Assembly: GCA_023014485.1 (NCBI GenBank)
Contig: JAJOZX010012268.1
Location: 1-64,000 of the forward strand
Source: Bathynomus jamesi
Lineage: Eukaryota > Arthropoda > Malacostraca > Isopoda > Cirolanidae
Reading direction: 5' to 3'
Length of the DNA: 64,000 bases
Positions 11,227 to 21,855 of this stretch are shown here, piece by piece. The notes under the pieces were generated by a model. The model did no database searches and was not told where the DNA came from. It saw nothing but the letters and a program-made list of their open reading frames with translations. Made by a program: the position numbers and the translations under genes. The first letter of the stretch is position 1. The number at the start of each line of letters is the position of its first letter.

Positions 11227-11995
11227 AGAAAAAACTATATAGGGCTATGGGTTGATTGCCTGTTACCTTCATCCGTTGGAAATTTCCAGCAGATTTCAGT
11301 GGAGAGTTAACGACAAAAGTCCTACGTTTTTTCGTTAGAGAGTTATGTATATGTAAGTCCTTAAAGGCCCTCTGTTTATTTGCCTTCGGTATTTGCGCTG
11401 CCTAATGGTAAAGAAAGGAATTGCCTTACCTTATTATTTCGTTGGGCCTCGCTTCTGTTTCGATGTAGGGCCGTGGTACGATGGAATTAAACAATGAGTT
11501 GATTTGATGTAACTAATATAGGCAGTCACTATTTAAATACCTGAAGGAATAGACCTATCCTTTTTATAGTTATTAGGTTTTATATTATGAGGATTTCACT
11601 CAGAACTTATAGGAAGATAAAGTACATCTTCCTTGCTTAAAGCATCGCTGTAACATAAGCAGCTCAGAGTGCCGCCAGTATAATATAATCGTTAGGAATC
11701 TGCTGATTCTTCAAAGTTCGTTGACTCTTCTCTCGATGTAATTTTCACGAGTCAGCAATGAAAAATGTTGAACACGAAATAAATTTGGTTTTCTTGTTGT
11801 TATGCAGGCCCGATGCCTACATATGGATTCTACGTACAGTATGTATGGCAATTATTTTCATTCCCAATAGGCTATGTCGCCAATCCCGAGGCAATTTTGT
11901 AGATATTTAATTCAATTAATTATTAATTTATATTTAATTACGGAATAAAGGTACCACATACAATACCATATTGTAAACATGTATAGTTTTTCCAT
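11227..11995. mobile_element. 769-bp MITE (family of 3916-4696), inverted copy
   Basis: Reverse complement of 3916-4696 over its whole length. Flanks AGGTGGTT (11219-11226) and AGGTCGTT (11996-12003) are the 8-bp target duplication. The uninterrupted site GTAAAGGTCGTTTTGGTG is present in the other R1 copies. Confidence 0.8.
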
Positions 11996-12733
11996 AGGTC
12001 GTTTTGGTGCATGAACTAATTTTATTGTCGATTGTGCTAATGTTTCTGTTTTGCGAAATAATAGATATAATTCATGAACTATGTATCAGAATATTTATTC
12101 TGTAAAGAATGAAGTTTTTTCACTTTTATTTTATATATTCACAGTTTTATACTTCTCATAAATCAGAAATTGTTAATGAAAAGAATTTTGGGTACTATCC
12201 TGTTATCTCCTACACCCAGAAAATCATGGTAAATTAATATTTGCATTTTAAAACTTCTTTCTAATAGTACAGGGTGTCCGAAAAGTGTATTATAAATATA
12301 TAGTACTAAAATCTCTGCTAATTCTATTGTTTTTTTAATTAAATTTCTCATTATATATTTTTTAAGTAACATATTTGATATTATAATTGTTACCCATAAT
12401 AAATAATAGTAATATGTATGAACTTAATTTTTATAAATTTTATGAAATTTTTTCAATAATGTTTATAAAACAAGATATATTTTATAAAACATTTGACTTT
12501 TAATATTGTGTGAAAACTTTACTTGAAAAGATTTTCCAACTTTTTTCTCGCCTTTTAGTCTATTTCTGAATGAATATATATTTTGGTATGTTCTTTAGTG
12601 TGAAGAACATAAAACAATAGAAATATATTTTTTTTCTTGTTCGTGTGTGTGCTTTACTCTTTATTTTCAAGAATATTGGTAAGTTTTTTGTTTGGGAAAT
12701 ATTGGATGTAATTCATAAAATACGTATCACAAG

Positions 12734-14892
12734 AACAAATTGCAGTTACAGAGCAAAATTCCTAAAATACGATACACTCAATACATAAACAAATTAACTA
12801 AAATAATCAAAATTGCAAAATATAACTTTATAACAATCAATTTTCCAAACATAAAAGAGACATGAAACCCACTTGGACAACCATAAACAATCTTCTTGGA
12901 AAACAAATTAAGGAAAATTCAATAGAGAAATTAAATGTTGATAATAAAGAAATTACTGATGATACTGCTATTGCAGACTCTTTAAATGCACATTTTACTT
13001 CAATAGCGGATAAGCTTCGTTCACAATTAATAAATAATGATCACTCACCTCTAGAATACTGTATATGCCACCCAGCCCATTAAATTAATTTTCTTTTGTT
13101 CCTGCTACCTCTCCTGAGGTCCAGAATATTATTGGTAAATTAAAAAAATACAAAAAATAACATTCATAACATTGCTGTACCTATATTTACACTTGTTAAA
13201 GATAAGATATCTGTAACTTTGGCTAAGATTATCAATCAAAGTATTTCCAAAGTAATATTCCCATCAATGCTAAAAACTGGTTGTATAACACCCCTTTTTA
13301 AAGGGGGTGATCCTACACTAGCAACAAATTACAGGCCGGTGTGTGTTCATTATCTGTGTTCAGCAAAATTTTTGAAAAAATTGCAAAATGTAGAATGCAG
13401 CTATATTTAGAATCCTACAATTTATTATCTCCAAATCAATATGGCTTCCGTAATAATAAAACAACGGAAATGGCTATTTTAAATCTTATGGAATATGTAA
13501 ATATAGCTAAGGAGAACAAAGCCATAATGATATCAATATTTATGGATTTGAGTAAGGCGTTTGATGTAATAGACCATAATATTCTACTTAATAAATTATA
13601 TTGCTATGGCTTTAGAGGAGCAATCAGTGATTGGTTTAAAAGTTATTTGTCCAATAGATATCATTTTGTATCAGTAAATAAGGTTTGCTCAACTAAAGCG
13701 CTTGTCAAACATGGTGTGCCACAGGGCTCAGTTCTGGGTCCATTGTTATTTTTATTATATATAAATGACCTTCCACGTTCATCTGATATAATGAACTTCA
13801 TAATGTTTGCAGATGATACAACTGTTCTTTTTCTTGCAATGATGTTAATACAGCTAAGAATATATTTCATTCAGAATTCATTAGTGTAATGAAGTGGTTG
13901 ACCACCAATAAACTCTTCCTAAATACCAGTAAAACAAATGTCATTATTTTTACTAATAAAAGAAATGTATATCTTGATGAATTAATGTTAATGAAATTGC
14001 CATAAAAGAGTGTACTGTAACAAAATTTCTTGGTGTAATGCTAGATAAGAATTTGCAATGGAGTGATCATGTAAATTATATCGCGAAAAAGATTTCAAGG
14101 AGCGTTGCTATAATGTTTAAACTTAGAAATGTAGTCCCTAAACAAGTTTTATTGACTCTTTATCATACTCTTGTTCTTCCTTACATAACATACTGCACCC
14201 TTGTTTTGGAAAACTCCGTTAACAACGCATTAAATGGTATCCTTGTCATCCAAAAACGAGCAATAAGGTTATTATCTGATGCTGATTTCCTTGATCACTC
14301 TAGTGCATTATTTAAAGAGCTAAACGTACTAAAGCTCAACGATATAACCAAATTGGCACATTTTATTTTTATTTACAAGTGTAAGAACAAAATCATTAAC
14401 TTACAATGGGTAAATAGATATTTTGTAATTCATCAAGAAATCCACTCGTATCGGACCAGAAATAGATCAAAGCATGTTATACCTCAATTTAAATTGTCTT
14501 CATCTCAAAAACTACCCATTTTCATTGGATTGAAACTATGGAATGACTTGCATGCCGATATAACAAATATTGTGAATGTAATTTTGTTTAAAACCAAGTT
14601 GAAATCCCGATTAACAATGGCATACCATAAAAAATCTAGGATTAATATTGTTTAATATTGTAATACATGTTTTAACTATTAATAATACTTATTTCCTTAT
14701 TTATTTATTTACTATTATTAATTAATAACAACTAGCTGCTTATTTTTAATAAGAGCCCAGTAAAGCCTAAAGCTTAAGGGCCAAATTAAATAAAATAAAT
14801 AGTCGAGTTTCAAAATTATTCATGTCATTCTAAATTGAAAAAATGTATTTATTTTATTATTATTAATAAAAGTTATTCTATTCTATTCTATA
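12734..14892 (+). mobile_element. 5'-truncated L2/CR1-like non-LTR retrotransposon
   Basis: Inserted in R1 copy E between CGTATCAC and TTTGTTTTTTAACATG, which are contiguous in copies B and C. The 5' endonuclease region is missing. The RT region and C-terminal domain remain, followed by a short 3' UTR and a (TTCTA)n tail (14877-14892), typical of L2/CR1-group tails rather than poly(A). Confidence 0.85.
12862..14655 (+). pseudogene. L2/CR1-like reverse transcriptase, frameshifted
   Basis: Three frames follow one another. 12862-13080 covers the linker before the RT (KPTWTTINNLLGK). 13219-13889 covers the fingers and palm: TPLFKGGDP, NYRPV, QYGFR, FMDLSKAFDVIDH, HGVPQGSVLGPLLFLLYIND and the catalytic FADDT. 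14038-14655 covers the thumb and C-terminal domain (LDKNLQWSDHV, PYITYC, IQKRAIR, WNDLHADI). Breaks near 13090, 13350 and 13890-14035. The palm carries both catalytic regions, but the endonuclease is absent, so this is a dead copy. The block order is that of the L2/Daphne/Crack part of the CR1 group; the exact clade needs a tree. Confidence 0.85.
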
Positions 14893-14991
14893 TTTGTTTT
14901 TTAACATGAATTATTTTTCACTTTGGTAAATTTCCGGTTTAAAGGCGTCCTTCAAATTTTTATTCCACATGCATAAAAGATGCACTATTGG

Positions 14992-15270
14992 ATTGGAAAT
15001 AATTTATTTATGAACTTTGTGAAGGTGGAGAAAGAACCTAACCTAACCCGGGCATTATTCGATCTAATCCAGGCATTAATAATAATAATAACTTAAAAAA
15101 CAAAGACACACGCCTTTCCTTTACAACGTCAAAAAATGTGACTAATTTTAGCACCAAGAATGAAATGTTACATTACTGAGAAGTTGGAAACGGAAACCTA
15201 AAAGCTTAGATTTGCTTCTGATAAAGACGATGGCTGTCAAAAATATATTATCTTTTATTTATAAAATACA
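14992..15270. other. Unidentified insert within R1 copy E
   Basis: R1 similarity stops after ATAAAAGATGCAC and resumes at ATAAAATTTTCATCCACAC. Between lies AT-rich sequence with a CCTAACCTAACCCGGGCATT block related to the R1 hairpin and an (AAT)n run. No coding signal. Confidence 0.4.
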
Positions 15271-15306
15271 CAAAATTATAAAATTTTCATCCACACTCTT
15301 ACTAAC

Positions 15307-16110
15307 AGGCACAAACTTTGGACACCAGCAGGAAAAACATCACTCATATACAAACAACATATTCGCTCAGTTATGGACTATGCTAGCCCATGCTGGGCAC
15401 CCATTATCTCAAACACACACATAAACACCTTACAGACAATACAAAACAACGCACTTCGTATCATTACAGGATGTACTCAAACAACACCAATAGAACACTT
15501 GCACACAGAAACAAAAATACTGAAAGTTAGGGAACATTTAGATATGAGGGGAACACAATTCATGGCAGCAGCGACAACTAATTAGCCCACAACACCCTTG
15601 CCACTACATGTACAATCATGCACTATCACCTTGCACCATTAAGGTAACACCAGAGAGACATTATAACCAAATACTCCATTCCATACCACGCCCCACAGAC
15701 ATCACACAGTACAGAAAACACACACACACACACACACCTAACCCACAAAGCACTGACACGACTCGGTCCGAATGCGGTCCTAAGTGCGAAGCCGCCACCC
15801 ATTGACAGGTCAGAGACCAGCCTGAGCAGATCGGATTGAGTTAACTTAGCACGATTCATGTGGACATCACCCCAACTTACAGACATATAAACACAGACTA
15901 GACAACTCCATAGACGACACCTGCCATCTGTGCCAGGACACACCACAAACAATTAAACACATTATAACAGACTGTACCGCTCTAGCACAACATAGAACAC
16001 AACACAACATCACTAGTGCGCTGAACCTCTGGTCTACTCCGAAGAAAGCGATGGGTTACCTGCGTGCCGACGGCTTGCACGATCAGGGTGGGCTGATCGG
16101 CAACCAACAA
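15307..16110 (+). pseudogene. Jockey-type retrotransposon, C-terminal fragment
   Basis: Frames at 15373-15585 and about 15905-16110 read MDYASPCWAPIISNTHINTL, RIITGCTQTTPIEHLHTETK, then CHLCQDTPQTIKHIITDC and LWSTPKKAMGYLRADG. These are the post-RT domain, the Cys-x2-Cys...His...Cys zinc finger and the end of a Jockey ORF2. The RT catalytic part is missing on the left, where R1 takes over. The right end is a short (AAC) tail that abuts a different RT. Confidence 0.75.
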
Positions 16111-17883
16111 CAACGAAAACAACTCTCTTCTCACAGTCTTCTTTTAGATCGTCAGTATGGGTTCCGCAAGGGACGTTCCACTGGCGATTTTGCATATCTC
16201 TTTCATTCTTGGTCATCCTCCTTTCGGGATTTCGGTGAAACTTTTGCTATTACGCTAGACATATCAAAAGCTTTTGATAGAGTTCGTTACAAATCTTTAA
16301 TTTCCAAACTGCACTCCTTCCGTTTATCTCCTTCTATCTGTGCCTTCCTCTCTAATTTCTCTACTGGCCGATTGATAGCTGCGGTTGTAGATGACCACTG
16401 TTTTTCTCCTAAAGCTATTAACAGTGGTGTTCCTCAGGGTTCTGTCCTGTCACCCACTCTTTTCCTTTTATTTATTAATGATCTTGTAATTCGCACTTCC
16501 TGTCCTATCCACTCCTGTGCCGATGATTCCACTCTTCATTTCTCCACCCGTTTCCCAAAGTGTCCCTCACAGCAGTCACTTCATGATTCGCGTGGGATGG
16601 CTATGGGACACCTGACCTCTGATCTTTCTGCTATATCTGATCGGGGCAGAGAAAACCTTATGGCTTTCAATGCCTCAAAAACTCAGTTCCTCCATCTGTA
16701 TACTCGTCATAATCTTCTGCACAACTATCCCCTTCTCTTCAACAACACACAACTGAATCCTTCCTCTTCTTTTAACATTCTTGGCGTTTCCTTTTCTCGT
16801 GATCTTTCCTGCAAAGATCACATATACTGTCTTTCTAAGACAGCTTCTAAAAGGTTAGGTATGCTGTACTGCCAACGCAGTTTCTTCACCCCGACTCAGT
16901 TGCTATTTCTGTACAGGGGTCTTGTTCGCCCTGTATGGAGTGCTACCCCGACTTATGAGCGCAGGACAAATGAGCGCCGACAAATGAGCGCCAAGACAAT
17001 TAAGCGCAAAACAATAACCTTACCTAGCCTAACCTAACCTAACTACATTATTTTTAGCATCCTTAATAAATATTGTTTTTTTAACATCCTTAATAAATAT
17101 TTGTTCAAGCTTATTTTGTTTCTTTTATCCAGTTTTTATTTGCTTGCTCTCGCTCAATTGTTTTGCGCTCTTTTGTTTTTGCACAAAACAATAACCTAAC
17201 CTAACCTAACCTTTTATCAGTTTTTAGTTGCTTGCTCGCTCAATTGTTTTGCGCTCTTTTGTTTTTGCGCAAAACAATAACCTAACCTAACCTTTTATCC
17301 AGTTTTTAGTTGCTTGCTCTCGCTCAATTGTTTTGCGCTCTTTTGTTTTTGCGCAAAACAATAACTTAACCTAACCCAACTACATTATTTTTTACATCCT
17401 CAATAAATATTGTTTTTTTAACATCCTTAATAAATATTTGTTCAAACTTATTTTGTTTTTTTATCCAGTTTTATTTGCTTGCGCTCTTTTGTCTTGCGCT
17501 TAATTGTCTTGGCGTTCAATTGTCGGCGCTCATTTGTCCTGCACCCAATTGTCTTGTCACGGTATGGAGTATGCTTATCATGTGTGGGTGGCTGAACCCA
17601 CACAGCAGTACTTCACCGTGTGTAATCAAAGGCTTTTCGTCTCATCAATTCCTTGCCTCTTACTAATTATCTTCAATTTCTCTCTGTTCGCCGCAATGTT
17701 GCTTCACTCTCTCTTTACTCTCGCTATTATAACAGACATTGATCTTCTGAATCCTCTAACTGCATGCCTCCTCCTTTAAGGAGAACAAACAGGCAGTACC
17801 AGACTGTCTACACTTTCTCATTCCTTTTCTGTCCATCTATCTAATGCAAGGGTTAATCAGTATTGTCAGTCTTTTATCTACTC
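16111..17883 (+). pseudogene. CR1-like reverse transcriptase fused to Jockey tail, copy 1
   Basis: From 16130 the frame reads LLLDRQYGFRKGRSTGDFAY, LDISKAFDRVRYKSL, GVPQGSVLSPTLFLLFINDL, then CADDSTLHF where the other copies have YADD. The first residue of the catalytic tetrad is thus mutated. It continues FNILGVSFSRDLSCKDHI and LLFLYRGLVRPVWS until a MITE interrupts at 16941, and resumes at 17562 (MEYAYHVW). The 5' part of this RT and its endonuclease are absent. The same junction with a Jockey tail is seen near 29100 and 45710. It ends in a mariner at 17884. Confidence 0.85.
16941..17561. mobile_element. 621-bp MITE with tandem-repeat ends and 8-bp target duplication
   Basis: Flanked by GTATGGAG on both sides (16933-16940 and 17562-17569). 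Both ends consist of tandem GACAAATGAGCGCC-like 13-14-mers in inverted orientation. The centre holds about 2.5 copies of an 85-bp unit (17130-17370) and short CCTAA runs. The empty site is present in the other two copies of the host RT. Repeat-built ends with an 8-9-bp duplication suggest a MULE-like group, unproved. Confidence 0.8.
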
Positions 17884-18335
17884 AACCGGCCAATTCTTCG
17901 ACAGTTGTTGAACAGTCTTCTTCAAATGCGGCTAACAGCAGATCATCATCAAACTCAGCAGGGCGTCCAGAGCGTGCTGCATCTGTCAAACAGCAGTCAC
18001 CATTCCTAAACTTTTGAAACCATCTTTGACATTTCCTCACACGCAGAATATCGTTGCCATAAACGTCCTCAATGTTTCGCGTTGCTTCAGTAGCACTATT
18101 CCCTTTTTTGAACTCGTAAAGCATTATATGCCTGATACACTCTTCTGATACCGCCATGTTATGAGGGGTTCACATAAAGCAAAACACACGTCTTCACTGG
18201 TCAAGGTCTGTAAAGCATGTAGCGAAACACGATAGATTTCCTCTCAGATATAACCTTCGGAAAATTTATGCTTAACCGAGTAGGACTAGTTTAAACTTAA
18301 TCCATCATAAAAAACGACATTACTTATGGGATGAC

Positions 18336-18338
<3 letters not shown>
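17884..18338 (-). mobile_element. Mariner, 5' part only, inserted in the CR1-like element
   Basis: Minus-strand frame 18157-17882 gives MAVSEECIRHIMLYEFKKGN and later QRWFQKFRNGD and RSGRP: the N-terminal paired-like DNA-binding domain of a mariner transposase (about 92 of some 345 residues). The 5' inverted repeat is at 18310-18338 (reverse CAGGTCATCCCATAAGTAAT) against (TA)n. Catalytic domain and 3' end are lost. Confidence 0.85.

Positions 18339-18378
<40 letters not shown>
18339..18378. repeat. (TA)n microsatellite
   Basis: Between the mariner end and a PLE-terminus palindrome. Confidence 0.95.
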
Positions 18379-18383
<5 letters not shown>

Positions 18384-18384
<1 letters not shown>

Positions 18385-18490
18385 AGCAAACAACCACAAG
18401 GAAAAGGAAACACAAAGTCCGAGCGCTTTGTGATATATATCACGAAAGCGCTCGGACTTTGTGTTTCCTTTTCTTTGTGGTTGTTTGCTT
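18384..18490. repeat. Palindrome of two PLE 3' termini
   Basis: Arms AAGCAAACAACCACAAGG... and ...CTTTGTGGTTGTTTGCTT meet at GTGATATATATCAC. Each arm ends like the PLE at 48860-48903 (CCTTGTGG, GTTTGC, then (TA)n) and keeps the hammerhead GAAAGCGCTC segment, so two PLE 3' ends are joined with almost everything between them lost. Confidence 0.75.
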
Positions 18491-18548
18491 ATTAATAAGG
18501 TCACGTGTTATTTTGTGATTCTAGTGCATATATATATATATATATATA

Positions 18549-18882
18549 AAACCTTGATTTTGCTCAACCCGAATTGTTCATTGTGACGAAGGTCAAGCTT
18601 GTCACTCCAACTTAGACTTACTTTTTAACGTAAAATCCGAACCACTCCCCACAAAAAATTACCAAGTCCTCTCCGGACCGATCTCGCTACCTCCTGAACA
18701 GCAGCATCCTTGCGTCTTAATCACTAGGTACCCAGGTTATCCATTTATCTACCAACCAAATTTTATTGTGTGGAAGGATGAACAGCTGGGTTTTACAGCG
18801 CGCCTCCTGCCGGTACTAGGTCTCAATCCCAGAACCGATGGGTTCGTAGTCAGTGATGCTAATTACTACACCACCGAGGTAT
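18549..18882 (-). mobile_element. SINE-like unit with two tRNA-like heads, copy 1
   Basis: About 330 bp between (TA)n arrays. On the minus strand it reads an A box TGGTGTAGTA-TTAGCA and B box GGGATTGAGACC about 54 nt apart. About 150 bp further on come an A-box-like stretch (TACCTAGTGATTAAGACG) and a B box GAGATCGGTCCGG. Copies at 30428-30763 and 46983-47317. Pol III internal promoters are inferred from the boxes. Confidence 0.7.
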
Positions 18883-18902
18883 ATATATATATGTATATAT
18901 AA

Positions 18903-19670
18903 CAGGGCTGGGAAACTGATATATTTTTAAGTCCAGTTTTCGATTTCAGTTTAAGTTTGAAGAATATCGTTTCAGTTTCGATTTGTTTTAATTTTTTTTC
19001 GATTCGAGTTTTATATTTTTCGGTTTGATTCAACTTAAATTTCGATTCAGTTTTTTTTCAGATGAGAGGAAACACAAGGAGATTAGAGTAACATTCCAAA
19101 GGATTAACATTTGAGTAGAAGTTTAGTCATTCCCACGGATTATCTCACACTTATGTAGATATAGATAGTATAGCTATTAGCGAACTGAAAAATTTAGTGG
19201 TCAGAAAAAACTGAATGCGTCCTTACCAAGTGATTAAACTTAGGTCAACGAAAGGAGCACAGTCATTATTGAAAAGTATTTTGATATGGATAAAAATTTT
19301 CCTCCCTAATTCTTTTTCTTTCATTTTTAAACCCATTGTCTCTAGTACTTTCAGCTGCGTTATTTTCTACATCGAAATAAAGGATAAATGGATATTTTAA
19401 ATCGATACAAATGTTAAGTCTCAAAAAAGGAAAATAATTCTCTTTATTTATTTTTTTGCAATCCAAATGCTCCTCAAAACTGAAACGCATAATTGTATTT
19501 TTAATCTATTAGAATTCAGATTTCAGTTTTTGATTGTTTTTCAATTTCAGTTCGAATTTCGATTTAGTTGTCAGAATTTTTTTCAGTTCGAGTTTTTTTT
19601 CGATTTCAGTTCATAAAATAATATCGGTTTTATCAGTTTATCGATTCCAGTTCGATTCAGTTTCCATCCC
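18903..19670. mobile_element. hAT-type MITE, copy 2
   Basis: Left end CAGGGCTGGGAAACTGATA. Right end, reversed, GGGATGGAAACTGAATCG. Set in (TA)n on both sides. About 95% similar by eye to 31464-32264. Composed largely of TTTCGATTTCAGTT repeats; no transposase. Confidence 0.8.
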
Positions 19671-19703
19671 ATATATATATATATACATATATATATACAC
19701 AAA

Positions 19704-20040
19704 CTCAGAATGGTCCCCTGAGGAACTTATATGTTAAACACAGACCGTACATGGAACAAGGAACTCTTCTGGGAAATTACATCCACTATAGTTCGAATAA
19801 GTAATGATATTGACAAATGACAAATCCCAAAGCTGGATCCTATCTGCTTTGCAGATAGCTGGTGAGGGAAGTATATTTTTTGGGGCTTTGCGAGTAACCG
19901 GTGTCCACGTTGGGCTTTCAATCATGAAAAAGAAAAAACTATAGTATTTGTCATTTATCATTACTTATTCGAACTATAGTGGATGTAATTTCTCAGAAGA
20001 GTTCCTTGTTCCATGCACGGTCTGTGTTTAACATATATCA
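19704..20040. mobile_element. Fold-back unit FB1, copy 2 (intact palindrome)
   Basis: Left arm ACACAGACCGTACATGGAAC... (about 19738-19826) is the reverse complement of the right arm ...GTTCCATGCACGGTCTGTGT (about 19946-20030). The centre carries GCTGGATCCTATCTGCTTTG and its own TTTGCAGATAGCTGG small hairpin. No coding capacity. Confidence 0.75.
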
Positions 20041-20342
20041 TATATATGATGATAAAAGCACGAAGGAAAGGAAACACAGAGTGGTGCTCAAGCGCTTTTC
20101 GTCTAATGACATCCTCAGGAACACTGAAGTAAATAAAGAGTTCAAGGACTATATATTAGGTTACAAAAAAAAATATAATGTATATATAATAAATATAGAA
20201 ATAAAAATTGTGGGAGGAGCATACACATTTGTAAGGAAAACTACATTTAGCACCCCCCCCCCCCCCAATAATAAAATAAAAATTAAAAATAAATTAAATA
20301 AAAATTGTAAGAGGAGCATAAAATTTTGGTCGTTTATACTTT
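20041..20342 (-). mobile_element. PLE 3' end (subfamily of 21856-23699)
   Basis: On the minus strand: GTGCTAAATGTAGTTTTCCT, ACAAATGTGTATGCTCCTCC, a 3' UTR, a hammerhead (20084-20124), then GTGTTTCCTTTCCTTCGTGC and TA-rich sequence. It matches 23636-23700 on the plus strand. A (C)n run at 20252-20265 and a second AGAGGAGCATA block suggest a partial duplication at its 5' side. Confidence 0.75.
20084..20124 (-). ncRNA. Hammerhead ribozyme motif in PLE 3' end
   Basis: On the minus strand: helix I GUGUUC with GAGCAC (one G-U pair), core CUGAGGA, helix II GUC-AUUA-GAC, then GAAA, a palindromic helix III AGCGCU and U at the cleavage position. One extra base sits before helix II and one extra A before helix III. 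Location at the end of a PLE is as expected. Confidence 0.7.
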
Positions 20343-20369
20343 CTTATATATATATATATATATATATAT

Positions 20370-20830
20370 GAAAATTAAATCTGTCCAGCTGGTTCTTGAA
20401 GTTATTCAGGTTGGTGTGCTGGAGATTCCTCACTTCTTTTGGAAGGACATTGAAAAGCTTTGGGCCCCGTATTCTGAGAGTATTTTCCATGCTCGTTTTC
20501 ATGCTCCTTGTCCCACCGCAGCTGGGACCGTACAAAATCTGCCTCTTCTCTCATTCCAGTTTGTTTCTATTTCATTTCTGAGGTTAGGGACAGAGCCCTC
20601 AAGTATGTTCCATATGTATATTATTGTGTACCGCTCTCGCCTTCTTTCAAGAGAGTAGAGTTCCAGGGATTGTAGTCGAGACCAGTAGTCTTCACCTTCC
20701 GTTTCCTTCATCTTAGACGTAAAAGTCCTTTGTATAGCTTCAATGTTCGCAATGTCTCTTTTTCTGTGTGGGCTTGTGAGTACTGAGCAATACTCAATTA
20801 TTGGTAGGACTAGACTCTTCATAATTTGGC
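20370..20830 (-). pseudogene. L2/CR1-like RT C-terminal fragment
   Basis: The minus-strand frame reads QIMKSLVLPIIEYCSVLTSP, IEAIQRTFTSKM, LELYSLERRRERYTIIYIWN and, in a second frame, SMENTLRIRGPKLFNVLPKE with LDRFNFH at the end. This is the thumb/C-terminal domain of an L2-group RT (IEYCSV, RR-RERY). No palm domain. Both ends are (TA)n arrays (20343-20369, 20831-20864), so only this slice survives. Confidence 0.8.
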
Positions 20831-20831
20831 A

Positions 20832-20864
<33 letters not shown>

Positions 20865-20867
<3 letters not shown>

Positions 20868-21741
20868 GCGTCCCAAAAAAATGTATACACACTTTAAATA
20901 ATTATAAAGGCAGTGTTTATTAAAATACATTTCATTTTCAAAATGTAATAGAATCTACAGACATTATTTAATTGTTTTGTCAACGCCTGTTTTCAAACTG
21001 ACGTCCGTTCTGGTCCAGGCACTGCTGATAACGCGAAGCAATGGAATCGCAAACATCACGAAAACATTTCGTTTGGTATTGTGTGCATTCTCGTTCAATG
21101 GCTGCTCTCAATTCAGCGACTGTTGCAGGTTTTATAGCGTAGACTTTGTCTTTAAGTATCCCCATAAAAAAAGTCTAGTGGTGTGAGTCTGGTGAACGCG
21201 GAGGGTATTCTACGAAACCCCTTCGTCCAATCCACATCCACATCGTGCCAAGTACCACTCGCAATACTCCACTCTCGGTCCGGATCATCATCATCATCTT
21301 CATTAATAGCATGGACTAATCTTGGAATGTAACTTTCCATTGAGAGCGCTTCAAAATGCGTTGGACAGACGATTCTGAAATTCTACCTCACGACTCGCTT
21401 GCCGCACAGATTTCTTGGACTTTGGTGATACGTTTCCAGTACTCTTTCTTGCTTTGTGGGGCTTGTCGATGTCCGTGGTCTTCCGGAACGCTTCTTGTGG
21501 ACATTCTGAACAGTTCCATCGGCTTCAAACTTATCTCTAATTCGAGTGATGGTAAGTCGCGTTGGTGGATCTGTTTGAAACTCCCTCCTAAACTGTCTTT
21601 GCACTTCAACTGCGTCGTTTTCACACTTCAAAGCTTAGTCTGACTGCCATTATTAATTCTAATGGGTTTAACTTGGAAAGAAAGAAACATCAATGAGCTA
21701 TCAGCTGTTAAAGTGTGTATACATTTTTTTGGGACGCCCTG
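20865..21741 (-). mobile_element. Internally deleted mariner, copy 1
   Basis: Perfect-looking inverted ends CAGGCGTCCCAAAAAAATGT (left) and reversed CAGGGCGTCCCAAAAAAATG (right) in (TA)n. Minus-strand coding keeps the helix-turn-helix part ([47 protein letters not shown]) and the C-terminal part (DKVYAIKPATVAELRAAIER). The stretch with the first two catalytic Asp residues is deleted; the SPDLTPLDFF third-Asp region remains in a shifted frame. The family is the DUF4817-type mariner common in arthropods. Copy 2 at 41616-42526 has the same deletion. Confidence 0.9.
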
Positions 21742-21855
21742 TATATATATATATATATATATAATATATATAATATATATATATATAATATATATATATA
21801 TTATATATATATATATACACATATATATACACATACAGATACAACATATATAAGG
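21742..21855. repeat. (TA)n / TATA-rich compound microsatellite
   Basis: TA runs broken by AATATATAATA and ACACATA steps. Right boundary is the PLE end. Confidence 0.9.

Larger units (their letters stand above)
9898..15306. repeat. R1 repeat, copy E, heavily interrupted
   Basis: Begins in mid-repeat (AATGGTAATTTTCTTCAGAA, equivalent to 6101 in B) directly after the end of copy B. It continues to about 15306 around three insertions: a 769-bp MITE (11227-11995), an L2/CR1-like retrotransposon (12734-14892) and an unidentified piece (14992-15270). Remaining sequence is non-coding. Confidence 0.8.

Noticed and set aside
15608..15952. Overlapping ORFs on both strands around the CA-rich tract
   Set aside because: The real signal is the Jockey frame; these ORFs come from the ACACAC run and lack motifs.
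17029..17400. CCTAA/TTAGG runs (also near 33821) as telomeric sequence
   Set aside because: Only two to four units each, all inside MITEs with clear ends; no long array.
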